Source: Cyclobacteriaceae bacterium (GTDB lineage: Bacteria; Bacteroidota; Bacteroidia; Cytophagales; Cyclobacteriaceae). Taken from it: a stretch of DNA of 40,451 bases. A model generated the notes under the pieces. That model did not search any database, was not told the origin of the DNA, and saw only the letters and a list, made by a program, of their open reading frames with translations. Positions 19,101 through 26,144 of this stretch are shown piece after piece. The stretch covers positions 1 to 40,451 of the forward strand of contig JAEUUE010000004.1 of NCBI GenBank assembly GCA_016787605.1, given 5' to 3'. The stretch's first letter is position 1, and every line of letters starts with the position of its first letter. A program made the position numbers and the translations under genes.

Positions 19101-19865
19101 CCCCTGACGGTGCAGTTCAATAACCTCTCGCAGTTTGCTGAGCCAGGCACCTTCGTCTGGCGCTTTGGCGACGGCCAGGCAACCTCCAATGCCATCCACC
19201 CCAGTTACACCTACTATGAGGCAGGCACCTACACCGTTTCGCTTACCGGTTCCAACATCACCAACCAGGAGGTTACCGAAACGAAGACGTTGTATATCAC
19301 GGTCTTTGAGAAGCCCCGGGCAGATTTTATCGTGAAACCGCTGGTGCTGTATATCCCCGGCGGGAAGTTGTACACCAAGAACAATAGTATCGGTGCCGGA
19401 AGGTTCCAGTGGGACTTTGGTGATGGCTCCACCTCGGAGGATGTCGAGCCGGTTCATACGTATTTGAACGAGGGCATCTATGATATTTCCCTTGTGGCCA
19501 TCAGCCCGGAGTCTTGCACGGATACGGCGAGAGTTGCCCGGGCTGTTAAGGTCGAGCAGGGTGGATCCATGCTGGTTCCCAACGCCTTTTCGCCCTCAAC
19601 CACAGGATCTTCCGGCGGCGTTCCCGGGAATGGCGCCAAGAATGATGTATTCCTTCCCCTCATGATCGGTGTGACACAATTTGAAATGCTGGTCTTCAAC
19701 CGGTGGGGGGAGTTGCTCTTTCAAAGCACTGATCCCACCCTGGGGTGGGATGGCTATCACCGGGGTCAACTGTGCCCCCAGGATGTCTATGTATACAAAA
19801 TCACCGCCACGTACAGCAATGGCGAGCAAGTAGTTCGAACCGGTGACATCAACCTAATCCGATGA
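16137..19865 (+). CDS. PKD-domain surface protein with T9SS type B sorting domain
   Basis: About 1,242 residues. I chose ATG 16137 because it gives a compact signal peptide (MGKVMKFYRWLLAVVLLGG, cleavage near AWAQ). ATG 16149 would also work, while a TTG at 16116 only adds a polar extension. PKD-type folds are recognisable by their WDFGDG-like cores: QWGDGT near residue 64, QWEFFD near 328, RWEFYD near 438, REWDFN near 537, WDFGDGT near 921, WRFGDGQ near 1006 and WDFGDGS near 1089. The C-terminus from about 1146 is the gliding-motility type B domain (NAFSPSTTG, DVFLPL, FNRWGE, GWDGY, DVYVYK, GDINLIR). Unlike its giant neighbour it has no near-identical tandem units. Its stop overlaps the start of the next gene by 4 nt, pairing it with that PorP/SprF protein. 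Probably an adhesin or surface scaffold; the ligand is unknown. Confidence 0.92.
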   Translation: MGKVMKFYRWLLAVVLLGGSFFQAWAQCGGVLEPGFAFLTSSRGCAPFTVNIQTIYLASVPGTQYFVQWGDGTPEETYVQAGPGGVTMTHTYPLASVNCGYDVLIDAANACNPRGSVVPINTQVIVWTRDVVSINPGTVRVCAGFAADLQLTDNSTWNCFPRATRENSEPRWIQWQYGTGPLASQIPGVEINGIVPGSFPYLNPAPGTNPQYPVPAPGQMTLPIHVPATVPADVGKEFVVTLRNWNQCNAYDDNVLDGNGLNPVGGDLVNGDHPPQVTTARIVIVASPQPDFVTRLGNAAGPVQSIFCINDPIYFDNNTPPLAGSSFQYQWEFFDNATGAGAPLSTSGSANPIYTYAASGQKLIRLSVTDANAAGNCRATMEKVITISPSLVAQIATTDLVGNPLTPAFCQSSQAPLTVFNVRFSDVSAGTILPTTQWRWEFYDENNVLVFEEPAAGAFSGVALGPFDRAFTNRGVYRVRLLIRDNATSCVSTDEVQVFVHENPVPVFSASRGCAGDAISFTESSTLNAVNGESIVLREWDFNYDGVTFNKDPAFDNRLSFSRVLGPAGTYAVALRVTTNALGCQATAVIPVVIDPLPLASFSPNVTSGCSVLPVTFTNTSAAGQPTLIDRFVWEEDNGAGYLPVGTQFPADPAFSSTFLRTYENTATVNRTVSMRLRTVAVSGCETVSAPTVITIFPGTASGFTSTNYSPFNDNCSPVAVNFTVDAATQALLPSDYRWRVMDGASVLADLSTGTTPAFSFSFSNPGLTARDMEVILTTTLPTGCFGDSTRIIRVSPVPSSAFLIDTLAYDCNRMRLRLTATQKGLEYHWTVAENGVQLLNSTGVNDVLEYEVARAATDINLALGLDTQNPFHCTSLVTTQGVVVPARDAINASFTATPSVQSLPASTVFITNTTSPGPWTFQWDFGDGTTATGGGPTLQHTYSSYGTYVITLTVTNNVCVETASQAITIQAIPPLIDFTADPLSGCAPLTVQFNNLSQFAEPGTFVWRFGDGQATSNAIHPSYTYYEAGTYTVSLTGSNITNQEVTETKTLYITVFEKPRADFIVKPLVLYIPGGKLYTKNNSIGAGRFQWDFGDGSTSEDVEPVHTYLNEGIYDISLVAISPESCTDTARVARAVKVEQGGSMLVPNAFSPSTTGSSGGVPGNGAKNDVFLPLMIGVTQFEMLVFNRWGELLFQSTDPTLGWDGYHRGQLCPQDVYVYKITATYSNGEQVVRTGDINLIR

Positions 19866-20881
19866 AGCATTTACTGATCCTGTTCACGATCTGCACGGCG
19901 TCGTTTGTCCACGCCCAGGATCCGGAGTTTTCGCAGTATTATGCCGCGCCTCTTTATCTCAACCCGGCCTTCACCGGTACTACCAGCGACCATCGCTTTA
20001 TCGCCAATTACCGCAACCAATGGCCTAACATCGCCCGGGGCTATGTCACCACAGCACTCTCTTACGATTACAACCTGGCCCAGGCGAATAGCGGTATAGG
20101 TTTCCTCGTCACCATGGACCAGGCGGGTACAGCAGGAATGAAGTCCTCGCAGGCCAACTTTCTATATTCCTACCGGGTGGTGGTCGATAGCAAGTGGGTC
20201 ATCGTGTCGGGCCTCAGTTTCGGCTATGCTTCCCGAACCGTCGACTTTGACCGACTGGTATTCGGCGACCAACTGCAGTTCGACAGCCGGGGCCAGGTGC
20301 CGAGCGATGACCCGGCGCTGTATAACCTGGGGATGTCCGGCTACTTCGACTTCAACGCCGGTCTGCTGGCCTACAACAAGTTGTTTTGGTTCGGTTTTGC
20401 GGCGAGCCACCTCAACCGGCCAAACCGGTCATTGCTCAACCAGGAGGCTACGTTGCCCGTCAAGGCTACTATCCATGGAGGTATTCGATTGCCATTAACC
20501 CGCAGCCCGCTGAAGTCAAACCATCAGGCATACCTGGCCCCGTCGTTCGTGTATAAGAAGCAGGGTGACTTTGACCAGTTGGACGTGGGTGCTCATTTCC
20601 TTTATGAACCCATCGTGGTAGGCCTGTGGTACCGCGGTATTCCGATTCAGCAGGAGGTGGCCGACAACCTCAGCCAGGACGCGTTGGTAATCATCCTCGG
20701 GTTTCAGCTGACCAAACTGGAGGTTCTGTACAGCTATGACCTGACGGTATCTAAACTGGGTAGCGTGGGAGGAGGAAGCCATGAGCTGGCACTGAAATAC
20801 AAACTGGAAGTTATGCGCCCTTCACGTTTTAAGAAAAGGGAGAAACTTATTCCCTGTCCGACTTTCACCCATAACCGGTAG
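19862..20881 (+). CDS. PorP/SprF family type IX secretion outer-membrane protein (second copy)
   Basis: 339 residues with a signal peptide (LLILFTICTASFVHA, then QDPEFSQYYAAPLYLNPAFTG). It is a clear paralogue of the protein encoded at 14957-15991: same N-terminal hallmark, same length, similar strands (for example VGLWYRGIP against IGLWYRGKP), and the same tail of basic residues plus LIPCPT. The ATG overlaps the TGA of the preceding adhesin gene, which implies translational coupling. The family role is a barrel partner of T9SS for type B sorted proteins, so this copy probably serves the 1,242-residue adhesin upstream. Whether the two PorP/SprF proteins are interchangeable cannot be seen. Confidence 0.93.
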   Translation: MKHLLILFTICTASFVHAQDPEFSQYYAAPLYLNPAFTGTTSDHRFIANYRNQWPNIARGYVTTALSYDYNLAQANSGIGFLVTMDQAGTAGMKSSQANFLYSYRVVVDSKWVIVSGLSFGYASRTVDFDRLVFGDQLQFDSRGQVPSDDPALYNLGMSGYFDFNAGLLAYNKLFWFGFAASHLNRPNRSLLNQEATLPVKATIHGGIRLPLTRSPLKSNHQAYLAPSFVYKKQGDFDQLDVGAHFLYEPIVVGLWYRGIPIQQEVADNLSQDALVIILGFQLTKLEVLYSYDLTVSKLGSVGGGSHELALKYKLEVMRPSRFKKREKLIPCPTFTHNR

Positions 20882-20907
20882 GTCTTTTTATCCCGAGCGC
20901 GGAAACG

Positions 20908-20915
20908 TACCTTTG
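20908..20915 (+). promoter_or_regulatory. Bacteroidota -7 promoter element for the cca operon
   Basis: TACCTTTG matches the Bacteroidota -7 consensus TAnnTTTG. It ends 13 nt before the GTG start at 20929, so the transcript leader would be very short. No good -33 TTG was found at the usual distance; only a T-run lies upstream. It separates the adhesin locus from the next operon. Confidence 0.5.
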
Positions 20916-20928
20916 CCGGGATATTTCC

Positions 20929-22362
20929 GTGAAAAAGAATCTAAAGAGCAGGCTTGACGAGCAACCCGTCTTCAGGATCGTGGCCGATACCGCCCGTGAA
21001 ATGGGGGTGGACGGGTACGTGGTAGGGGGGTACGTTCGTGACCTGCTGCTGAAGCGACCCAACAAGGATATTGACTTTGTCTGTGTGGGCAGCGGTATCG
21101 AATGGGCGGAGCGCGTAGGCAAGAAGCTGGGCCACCCGGTTACGGTTTTCAAGAACTTCGGCACCGCCATGATCCGCCACGAAGACTATGAACTGGAGTT
21201 TGTGGGTGCCCGTAAGGAATCCTATCGACAGGATTCCCGCAAGCCGATCGTGGAAGACGGTACCCTGGAAGAAGACCAGCAACGCAGGGACTTCACTATG
21301 AATGCCATGGCACTCAGCCTGGCGGATCAGACGTACGGTGACCTGATCGACCCCTTTGGCGGCCTTGAGCACCTGCGCGAAGGGATCATCAAGACGCCGC
21401 TGGACCCTAAGATTACCTTTTCGGATGACCCGCTCCGGATGATGCGGGCCGTGCGTTTTGCCTCCCAGTTGCACTTCGACATTGAGCCCGATACCTATGA
21501 GGCTATCGTCAGCCAGGCCGAAAGGCTGAAGATCATTTCGATGGAACGAATCATCGAAGAAACCAACAAGATTATTCTTTCCCCGGTGCCGTCGTATGGC
21601 TTCAAGCTGCTTTTCCACAGCGGTCTGCTCAAGCAGTACTTCCCGGAGATGGTAGCCCTGCACGGTGTGGAGTACCAGGACAACAAGGCACACAAGGACA
21701 ACTTCTATCATACCCTCCAGGTGCTGGATAACGTGGCCAAAGTCTCCGACGACTTGTGGCTCCGCTGGGCAGCCATCCTGCACGATATTGCCAAGCCCCT
21801 CACGAAGCGCTTTGAGCCCGGGCATGGGTGGACTTTCCACGGGCATGAAGACAAAGGGGCCCGGATGGTTCCCGGCCTGTTCCGCCGGCTTAAACTCCCG
21901 ATGAACGAAAAGATGACATTCGTTCAGAAGCTGGTCCGCCTGCACCTGCGACCCATTGTGCTCGCGTACGAGGTGACGGACTCCGCCGTTCGGCGCCTCC
22001 TGTTTGAGGCCGGCGAAGATACCGATGCCCTGATGAAGTTGTGCCGGGCCGACATCACGTCGAAGAACCCGGAGAAGGTGAAGAAATACCTGGCCAATTT
22101 TGAGCGGGTGGAGCAGAAGATGGTGGATGTGGAAGCCAAGGATCATGTGCGGACGTTTCAACCCCCGGTCAGCGGTGATGAAATCATCCGCATGTTCAAC
22201 CTGCCGCCAAGCAAGATCATTGGCGAGCTCAAAGACCGTATTAAGGAAGCTATTTTGGAAGGAGAGATTCATAATGACCGCGAGGAAGCGCTCGCCTTCC
22301 TGCTGCGCATAGCCCGGGAAAAAGGACTGACCCCTGTTGAACTAACTAATAATCCTACATGA
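20929..22362 (+). CDS. cca: CCA-adding tRNA nucleotidyltransferase with HD domain
   Basis: 477 residues. Adds or repairs the 3' CCA end of tRNAs from CTP and ATP in the cytosol. The class II nucleotidyltransferase head is clear: GGYVRD at residues 33-38, metal-binding DID at 47-49, and the RRDFTMNAMA motif near 118-127, followed by the neck (DPLRMMRAVRFASQL) that selects nucleotides. A C-terminal HD-type domain is visible (HDIAKP near 285). The start is GTG; the next in-frame ATG at 21001 would sit only a few residues before the catalytic GG motif, so GTG is preferred. The stop overlaps the next gene by 4 nt. Length suits full CCA enzymes with an HD domain; a poly(A) polymerase of the same superfamily is the main alternative. 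Confidence 0.92.
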   Translation: MKKNLKSRLDEQPVFRIVADTAREMGVDGYVVGGYVRDLLLKRPNKDIDFVCVGSGIEWAERVGKKLGHPVTVFKNFGTAMIRHEDYELEFVGARKESYRQDSRKPIVEDGTLEEDQQRRDFTMNAMALSLADQTYGDLIDPFGGLEHLREGIIKTPLDPKITFSDDPLRMMRAVRFASQLHFDIEPDTYEAIVSQAERLKIISMERIIEETNKIILSPVPSYGFKLLFHSGLLKQYFPEMVALHGVEYQDNKAHKDNFYHTLQVLDNVAKVSDDLWLRWAAILHDIAKPLTKRFEPGHGWTFHGHEDKGARMVPGLFRRLKLPMNEKMTFVQKLVRLHLRPIVLAYEVTDSAVRRLLFEAGEDTDALMKLCRADITSKNPEKVKKYLANFERVEQKMVDVEAKDHVRTFQPPVSGDEIIRMFNLPPSKIIGELKDRIKEAILEGEIHNDREEALAFLLRIAREKGLTPVELTNNPT

Positions 22363-23114
22363 AACGTTTTGCATTTCTGCTTGTATTGATGATGAGCGCT
22401 TTGTTCGGGTACGCCCAAAAAGGGAAGTCGACGCCGGCCAAGCCTGCGGAATCCACTCCGCCCAAGGAGGACCCGGCCGCCAGCAACCCACGGGCGGTGA
22501 TGGCACAGATCATTGTGGATCATTACGCCCGCAAGTATGCTGTGGCGCAGCGGTGGGGGGATTATGATGTAGCCAAGGATGCCTTGTATGATCTCATCGC
22601 GGAATTCCCCGGCAACGATTCGCTGATATTTTCATTGGCCTACTTCTATTTCGAGAACCAAAAGCATGCTTCCTGTGCCGTGGTGTGCAACGATCTGCTG
22701 GCGAGGAATTCGAAGAATGCTGCCGCCCTTGAGCTTTCGGCAATCAGCTATGAGAACCTGGGAATCAAGGACAAGGCCTTGCAGAACTATGAAAGCCTAT
22801 TCCTAGTGACGAGCAACAACTCGACGCTTTATAAGATGGCTTCGCTGCAATACGATTTGAAGCGCTATGGCGAATCCCTGACGAACGCAGACATCCTGTT
22901 ATCGAAGCCGCAGACCGACTCGCTGAAAGTGGTTTTCAGTGATGCCAAGAACAATTCGAAGGAGTACCCCCTCAGGGCGGCCATTTTGAATCTGAAAGGC
23001 CTTTCTTACAAAGCCCAGGGAGATACCCCAAATGCCCGAAAGGCCTTCGAAGAGGCCCTGAAGATTGACCCGGCTTTTGAAGCCGCCAAGCAGAATCTGG
23101 CCTCACTGAAGTGA
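22359..23114 (+). CDS. Exported TPR-repeat protein
   Basis: 251 residues. A signal peptide (RFAFLLVLMMSALFGYAQ) is followed by a Lys/Pro/Ala-rich linker, then helical repeats of the tetratricopeptide type. The clearest is the last, LNLKGLSYKAQGDTPNARKA and on through the ALKIDP motif (about residues 207-240). TPRs bind partner proteins, so a periplasmic scaffold role is likely, but no specific function can be assigned. There is no Cys at the predicted cleavage site, so it is probably soluble rather than a lipoprotein. It overlaps cca by 4 nt (ATGA), suggesting co-translation, and precedes a sigma factor gene by 40 nt with a hairpin between them. Confidence 0.85.
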   Translation: MKRFAFLLVLMMSALFGYAQKGKSTPAKPAESTPPKEDPAASNPRAVMAQIIVDHYARKYAVAQRWGDYDVAKDALYDLIAEFPGNDSLIFSLAYFYFENQKHASCAVVCNDLLARNSKNAAALELSAISYENLGIKDKALQNYESLFLVTSNNSTLYKMASLQYDLKRYGESLTNADILLSKPQTDSLKVVFSDAKNNSKEYPLRAAILNLKGLSYKAQGDTPNARKAFEEALKIDPAFEAAKQNLASLK

Positions 23115-23119
23115 TGCAA

Positions 23120-23143
23120 CCTTTCCCGTCGGGAAGGGTCTTT
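23120..23143 (+). terminator. Possible terminator hairpin between the TPR gene and the sigma factor gene
   Basis: An 8-bp stem with one G-U pair (CCTTTCCC with GGGAAGGG) around a 3-nt loop, followed by TCTTT. The T-tract is short, so it may be a partial terminator or an mRNA-end hairpin. It ends 11 nt before the sigma factor ATG. Confidence 0.4.
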
Positions 23144-23154
23144 AAGGGAAGCAC

Positions 23155-23706
23155 ATGAGCCTGAAAACGACCGTCCTGAACCCCCACGCTGACCTGATCG
23201 AGCAATGTCGTCAGGGCAGCCGGGAAGCGCACTATCGGTTGTACAAGCTCTATGCTCGCAGTATGTACAATGTGGGGTACCGGATCGTCAACCACGCCGG
23301 CGAGGCGGAGGATGTCTTGCAGGAGGCGTTTATAAGCGCTTTCCGCAACCTGGAATATTATCGGGGGGATGCATCCTTTGGCTCATGGCTCAAGCGCATC
23401 GTGGTCAACAAAGCCATTAATGTGCTTAAGAAGCGGCGTGCAGAACCGCTGGAAGAGGGTGCTGATTTCGAGGTGGCCGACCCGGCCGACGACGAGCGCG
23501 AGTTCCCCTATACCGTCGACCAGGTGAAAAAGGCGATCGCGGCGTTGCCCGACGGGTATCGCTCGGTGCTGTCGCTCTACCTGCTTGAGGGGTATGACCA
23601 TGCGGAAATTGCCGAAATCATGGGTATTTCGGAATCTACTTCTAAGTCTCAATTTAATCGTTCCAAAAAGAAGCTACTCAGCCTGCTGGAGGAAGGGAAA
23701 TTATGA
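23155..23706 (+). CDS. ECF (sigma-70 family) RNA polymerase sigma factor
   Basis: 183 residues, the usual size. Region 2 covers about residues 12-85 (DLIEQCRQGSREAHYRLYKL, then the DVLQEAFISAF core and GSWLKRIVVNKAIN). Region 4 covers about 120-178 (IAALPDGYRSVLSLYLLEGY, then the helix-turn-helix HAEIAEIMGISESTSKSQ). Such factors direct RNA polymerase to a stress or envelope regulon and are normally held by a membrane anti-sigma factor. The stop overlaps the following one-TM protein gene by 4 nt, the usual arrangement for a sigma/anti-sigma pair. No typical target promoter can be named from the window. Confidence 0.93.
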   Translation: MSLKTTVLNPHADLIEQCRQGSREAHYRLYKLYARSMYNVGYRIVNHAGEAEDVLQEAFISAFRNLEYYRGDASFGSWLKRIVVNKAINVLKKRRAEPLEEGADFEVADPADDEREFPYTVDQVKKAIAALPDGYRSVLSLYLLEGYDHAEIAEIMGISESTSKSQFNRSKKKLLSLLEEGKL

Positions 23707-24215
23707 ACCATTACATGAAAGAGTTCTTTGAATCCAATCGCGATGCGTTTGACGATCGTTCGCCGTCAGGCAAGGTGTGGACCCGTATCGAGCGGGCGTT
23801 GTTTGGAGCCCGGTCGGTCAATCTCTGGAATTCCGTGGCAGTTTGGAGAGCCGCTGCGGTCCTGCTCCTTGGCTTGTCTGCGTTCTTGTTTCTCAACCCC
23901 AGGCTCGGAAGCCAGGGTCGTGCCGACCGCGTGGCGCAGCAGGAATTTATGGATGTCGAGTCGTTTTATTCTGCCGAGATATCCCAGAAGGTGGCCCTGA
24001 TCCGCCAGGAGGATGTGTTCATGGATGACCAGTTCACCCAGGACTTCCAGAAGCTGGAAGCCATGTACGCGGTGCTGGCCGAAGAGATGAAGAGACGTCC
24101 CTCCCAGAAGGTCAAGGATGCCCTGGTGCTTAACATGCTGGTGCGGATCGACCTGCTGAATCAGCAGATACAACGACTGGAAGAGTCAAGGGAAAAGAAG
24201 AACGCTGACGTCTAA
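23703..24215 (+). CDS. Single-pass membrane protein, probable anti-sigma factor
   Basis: 170 residues. The N-terminal 40 residues are cytosolic and polar (ESNRDAFDDRSPSGKVWTRI). One transmembrane helix follows at about 44-65 (VAVWRAAAVLLLGLSAFLFL), then a periplasmic, strongly helical and charged region that may form a coiled coil (about 115-165). No zinc-binding anti-sigma motif (HxxxCxxC) is seen, so I do not recognise the family. The role is inferred from the 4-nt overlap with the ECF sigma gene and the cytosolic/TM/periplasmic layout. The start of the cytosolic part (FFESNRDAFDD) resembles small Bacteroidota proteins often found next to sigma factors, but this is from memory only. Confidence 0.65.
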   Translation: MNHYMKEFFESNRDAFDDRSPSGKVWTRIERALFGARSVNLWNSVAVWRAAAVLLLGLSAFLFLNPRLGSQGRADRVAQQEFMDVESFYSAEISQKVALIRQEDVFMDDQFTQDFQKLEAMYAVLAEEMKRRPSQKVKDALVLNMLVRIDLLNQQIQRLEESREKKNADV

Positions 24216-24227
24216 CCCACTCTGGAG

Positions 24228-24251
24228 TCTAGATTCTAGATTCTAGCTTCT
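24228..24251. repeat. Short palindromic CTAGATTCTAG-type interspersed repeat
   Basis: Two overlapping copies of CTAGATTCTAG (arms CTAGA/TCTAG around one base) followed by CTTCT. The 16-nt string CTAGATTCTAGCTTCT at 24236-24251 recurs exactly at 33531-33546. It lies between two convergent genes, directly before the stop of the minus-strand ABC ATPase gene, and could act in mRNA-end formation. Confidence 0.75.
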
Positions 24252-24252
24252 C

Positions 24253-24966
24253 TTAAAATTCTTCCTCGCTCTTCAGTTCGATGGGATCCTTGTTGGAATC
24301 CAGGATCTTTCCATCCTCGCACTTGAGTATCCTCGCCGGGAAGCGTTTGATCAATCCATAGCTGTGTGTGGCCATCAGCACGGCCGTTCCGCTGCGGTTA
24401 ATCTGTTGGAATAGTTTGAGGATGCCGGCGGAAACTTCGGGATCCAGGTTGCCTGTCGGTTCGTCGGCGATCAGGATCATGGGCTCGTTGAGCAGGGCCC
24501 GGGCGATCACCACCCGCTGCTGTTCGCCGCCTGAGAGCTGATGGGGAAGTTTCTTCTCCACGGATCCCAGGCCGACCTGCATGAGGACATCCACCAGCCG
24601 GCTTTTCATCTTGATGGTATCTCTCCACCCGGTGGCGCGCATTACAAATTGCAAGTTGTCGGCAACGGAGCGGTCAGGAAAGAGCTGGAAGTCCTGGAAG
24701 ATGATGCCCACCTTTCGGCGCAGGTAGGGAATATCCTTGGCGCGTATTCCCCGGATATTGTAGCCCGCCACGTTCATGTCACCCAGCCGGAGCGGCAGGT
24801 CGGCATACATTGTTTTCAGGAGCGATGATTTACCCGATCCGGTCCGACCAACCAAAAAGGTGAATTCGCCCTTCTCCACCTGGAAGGAAAGGTTTTGCAG
24901 TACCGGCTGCTTCCCCTGGAAGATGGTGACGTCCTGGACGCGAACTACCGGATCTGAAGAGAACAT
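24253..24966 (-). CDS. ftsE: FtsE-like ABC transporter ATP-binding protein
   Basis: 237 residues, a complete ABC ATPase. Walker A is GRTGSGKSS (near 39-47), the Q-loop is in [12 protein letters not shown], the signature is LSGGEQQR, Walker B is [12 protein letters not shown], and the switch His is in MATHSYG. Sequence and length fit the FtsE/LolD/MacB-ATPase group; the [14 protein letters not shown] stretch is most like FtsE, the cytosolic partner of FtsX in cell-wall hydrolase control. No ftsX lies next to it here: the neighbours are a transaldolase gene upstream (57-nt gap, same strand) and a convergent anti-sigma gene. It could also serve the orphan permeases encoded to the right. Assignment to FtsE rather than LolD is moderate. 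Confidence 0.85.
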   Translation of the reverse strand: MFSSDPVVRVQDVTIFQGKQPVLQNLSFQVEKGEFTFLVGRTGSGKSSLLKTMYADLPLRLGDMNVAGYNIRGIRAKDIPYLRRKVGIIFQDFQLFPDRSVADNLQFVMRATGWRDTIKMKSRLVDVLMQVGLGSVEKKLPHQLSGGEQQRVVIARALLNEPMILIADEPTGNLDPEVSAGILKLFQQINRSGTAVLMATHSYGLIKRFPARILKCEDGKILDSNKDPIELKSEEEF

Positions 24967-25023
24967 GGGAATCGTTGCTCGTTGTCGCTTTACTGATTAC
25001 CGATTACTACCTCCACCATCTCC

Positions 25024-25680
25024 CTAACCATTAACCTTCTTATGATCAGCGAGGAACTTCGCCAGGCCGATGTCGGTGAGCGGATGGTTCAGCAGGTCGG
25101 TGATGACTTTCAGCGGGCAGGTGGCCACATCGGCGCCGATTTCAGCGCACTTGATGAGGTGAATGGTATGCCGGATGCTGGCAGCGAGAATCTCCGTTCC
25201 AAACCCGTAGTTGTCGTAGATGAGCCGCATTTGGGTAATCAGGTCAATGCCTTCCTGGGAGATATCGTCAAGACGGCCAAGGAAAGGGGAGACGTAGGAG
25301 GCGCCGGCTTTGGCGGCCAGGATGGCCTGGCCCGGGGAGAAAACCAGGGTACAGTTGGTACGGATGCCTTCGCTGGAGAATTTCTTGATGGCTTTCACGC
25401 CGTCACGAATCATGGGTACCTTGACCACGATCTTGTCATCGATTTTAGCCAGTTCGCGGCCCTCTTTGAGCATCGCCTCGTACTCCGTGGCAATGACTTC
25501 GGCGCTGACATTGTTGTCAACGATGTGGCATATGGCTTTGTAATGTGCCCGGATGTTGTCCTCGCCCTTGATGCCTTCTTTGGCCATCAGGGAGGGGTTG
25601 GTGGTAACCCCGTCCAGCACACCCAGGTCGTAGGCTTCCTTAATTTCTTTGAGATTGGCGGTGTCGATGAAGAACTTCAT
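25024..25680 (-). CDS. tal: Transaldolase (small TalC/FSA-type fold)
   Basis: 218 residues, the short single-domain TIM-barrel form. Transfers a dihydroxyacetone unit between sugar phosphates in the non-oxidative pentose phosphate pathway, in the cytosol. Seen: FIDTANL at the N-terminus, TTNPSL at 26-31, and the Schiff-base lysine K87 in VVKVPM. Two residues that separate true transaldolases from fructose-6-phosphate aldolases favour transaldolase: Glu at 61 (SAEVIA, Gln in the aldolase) and Phe at 133 (SPFLGR, Tyr in the aldolase). The ATG at 25680 is supported by FFIDTANL directly behind it and by a -7 element about 17 nt upstream. Likely co-transcribed with the downstream ABC ATPase gene. 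Confidence 0.93.
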   Translation of the reverse strand: MKFFIDTANLKEIKEAYDLGVLDGVTTNPSLMAKEGIKGEDNIRAHYKAICHIVDNNVSAEVIATEYEAMLKEGRELAKIDDKIVVKVPMIRDGVKAIKKFSSEGIRTNCTLVFSPGQAILAAKAGASYVSPFLGRLDDISQEGIDLITQMRLIYDNYGFGTEILAASIRHTIHLIKCAEIGADVATCPLKVITDLLNHPLTDIGLAKFLADHKKVNG

Positions 25681-25696
25681 GAGTGGGTATTTGAGG

Positions 25697-25704
25697 CAAA
25701 TCTA
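25697..25704 (-). promoter_or_regulatory. Bacteroidota -7 element for the transaldolase gene
   Basis: On the minus strand this reads TAGATTTG, matching TAnnTTTG, 16 nt upstream of the ATG. No clear -33 TTG was found at the right distance, so support is only moderate. Confidence 0.4.
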
Positions 25705-25817
25705 ATCCATAAACCTCATTTTGGCCCATGGGGGCAGCCAATCAGCTGGCCTCGGCCACAAATTATCAAACCATCGAATTGACCAATAGATTAACTGGTT
25801 ACTGGTAAGTTATTTAT

Positions 25818-25844
25818 GCCCACTTACTTAGAGCAAGTATGGGC
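25818..25844. other. Bulged inverted repeat between the divergent tal and SRP RNA genes
   Basis: GCCCA/TGGGC outer arms and TACTT/AAGTA inner arms with a 2-nt bulge on one side and a 5-nt loop. It lies upstream of both divergent promoters and could be an operator or a chance hairpin. The rest of 25705-25854 holds nothing recognisable. Confidence 0.3.
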
Positions 25845-25854
25845 TTCCAGCCGA

Positions 25855-25888
25855 TTGGTGTGTATTCTCGTTTCTTGCCTTATCTTTG
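25855..25888 (+). promoter_or_regulatory. Promoter of the SRP RNA gene
   Basis: TATCTTTG at 25881-25888 is a full match to the Bacteroidota -7 consensus TAnnTTTG, with a TTG at 25855-25857 as a possible -33 element. The -7 element ends 5 nt before the first paired base of the RNA, which fits a transcript starting at or near 25894. Confidence 0.7.
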
Positions 25889-25893
25889 CAGCT

Positions 25894-25986
25894 GGCAAAT
25901 CGGGCACGACCAGCTCCTGCTGAACTCCCCCAGGACCGGAAGGTAGCAAGGGTAGGCGGTTGTAGCGGTGCGATGTTCGGTTTGCC
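25894..25986 (+). ncRNA. ffs: Signal recognition particle RNA, small bacterial (4.5S) type
   Basis: RNA core of the signal recognition particle; binds Ffh and targets nascent membrane and secreted proteins to the membrane. The diagnostic apical domain is present at about 25931-25954: CAGGACCGGAAGGTAGCAAG, with a GGAA tetraloop and the asymmetric AGCA internal loop that contacts Ffh. The ends pair: GGCAAATCGGGCA at 25894-25906 with TGTTCGGTTTGCC at 25974-25986, 13 pairs including G-U. This gives a hairpin of about 93 nt, normal for the small type without an Alu domain. A T7 tract follows at once. Confidence 0.92.
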
Positions 25987-25988
25987 TC

Positions 25989-25995
25989 TTTTTTT
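25989..25995 (+). terminator. T-tract ending the SRP RNA transcript
   Basis: Seven T in a row directly after the closing stem of the SRP RNA hairpin, so the RNA's own stem probably serves as the terminator hairpin. Confidence 0.6.
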
Positions 25996-26052
25996 GCCCG
26001 GATTTTCTGATTCTGGTGTTGCTGGTTTGTCCTGCCAAGTGTAATCCTCGTT

Positions 26053-26144
26053 GTCCGCATGCGGACGGCACTGGCCGAATAAGAACGCAAAGAATTGCTT
26101 TTGAGCCGTTTTTCCTCTGGATTCTCGACTGGCATCTCATTTGT
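26053..26144 (+). promoter_or_regulatory. Candidate sigma-54 promoter with upstream activator palindrome
   Basis: A perfect 14-bp palindrome, GTCCGCATGCGGAC, lies at 26053-26066. Downstream at 26130-26144, TGGCA and TTGT have the spacing of a sigma-54 -24/-12 element (consensus TGGCAC-N5-TTGC): TGGCA and TTG match, and the final C is T. The start would be near 26156, 16 nt before the permease ATG, placing the palindrome about 96 bp upstream, the usual place for an activator of the NtrC/Fis type. No such activator gene is in the window. Confidence 0.4.

Noticed and set aside
20941-22272. 443-codon open frame antisense to cca
   Set aside because: The opposite strand encodes a well-matched CCA enzyme with all motifs; the antisense product shows no known domain.
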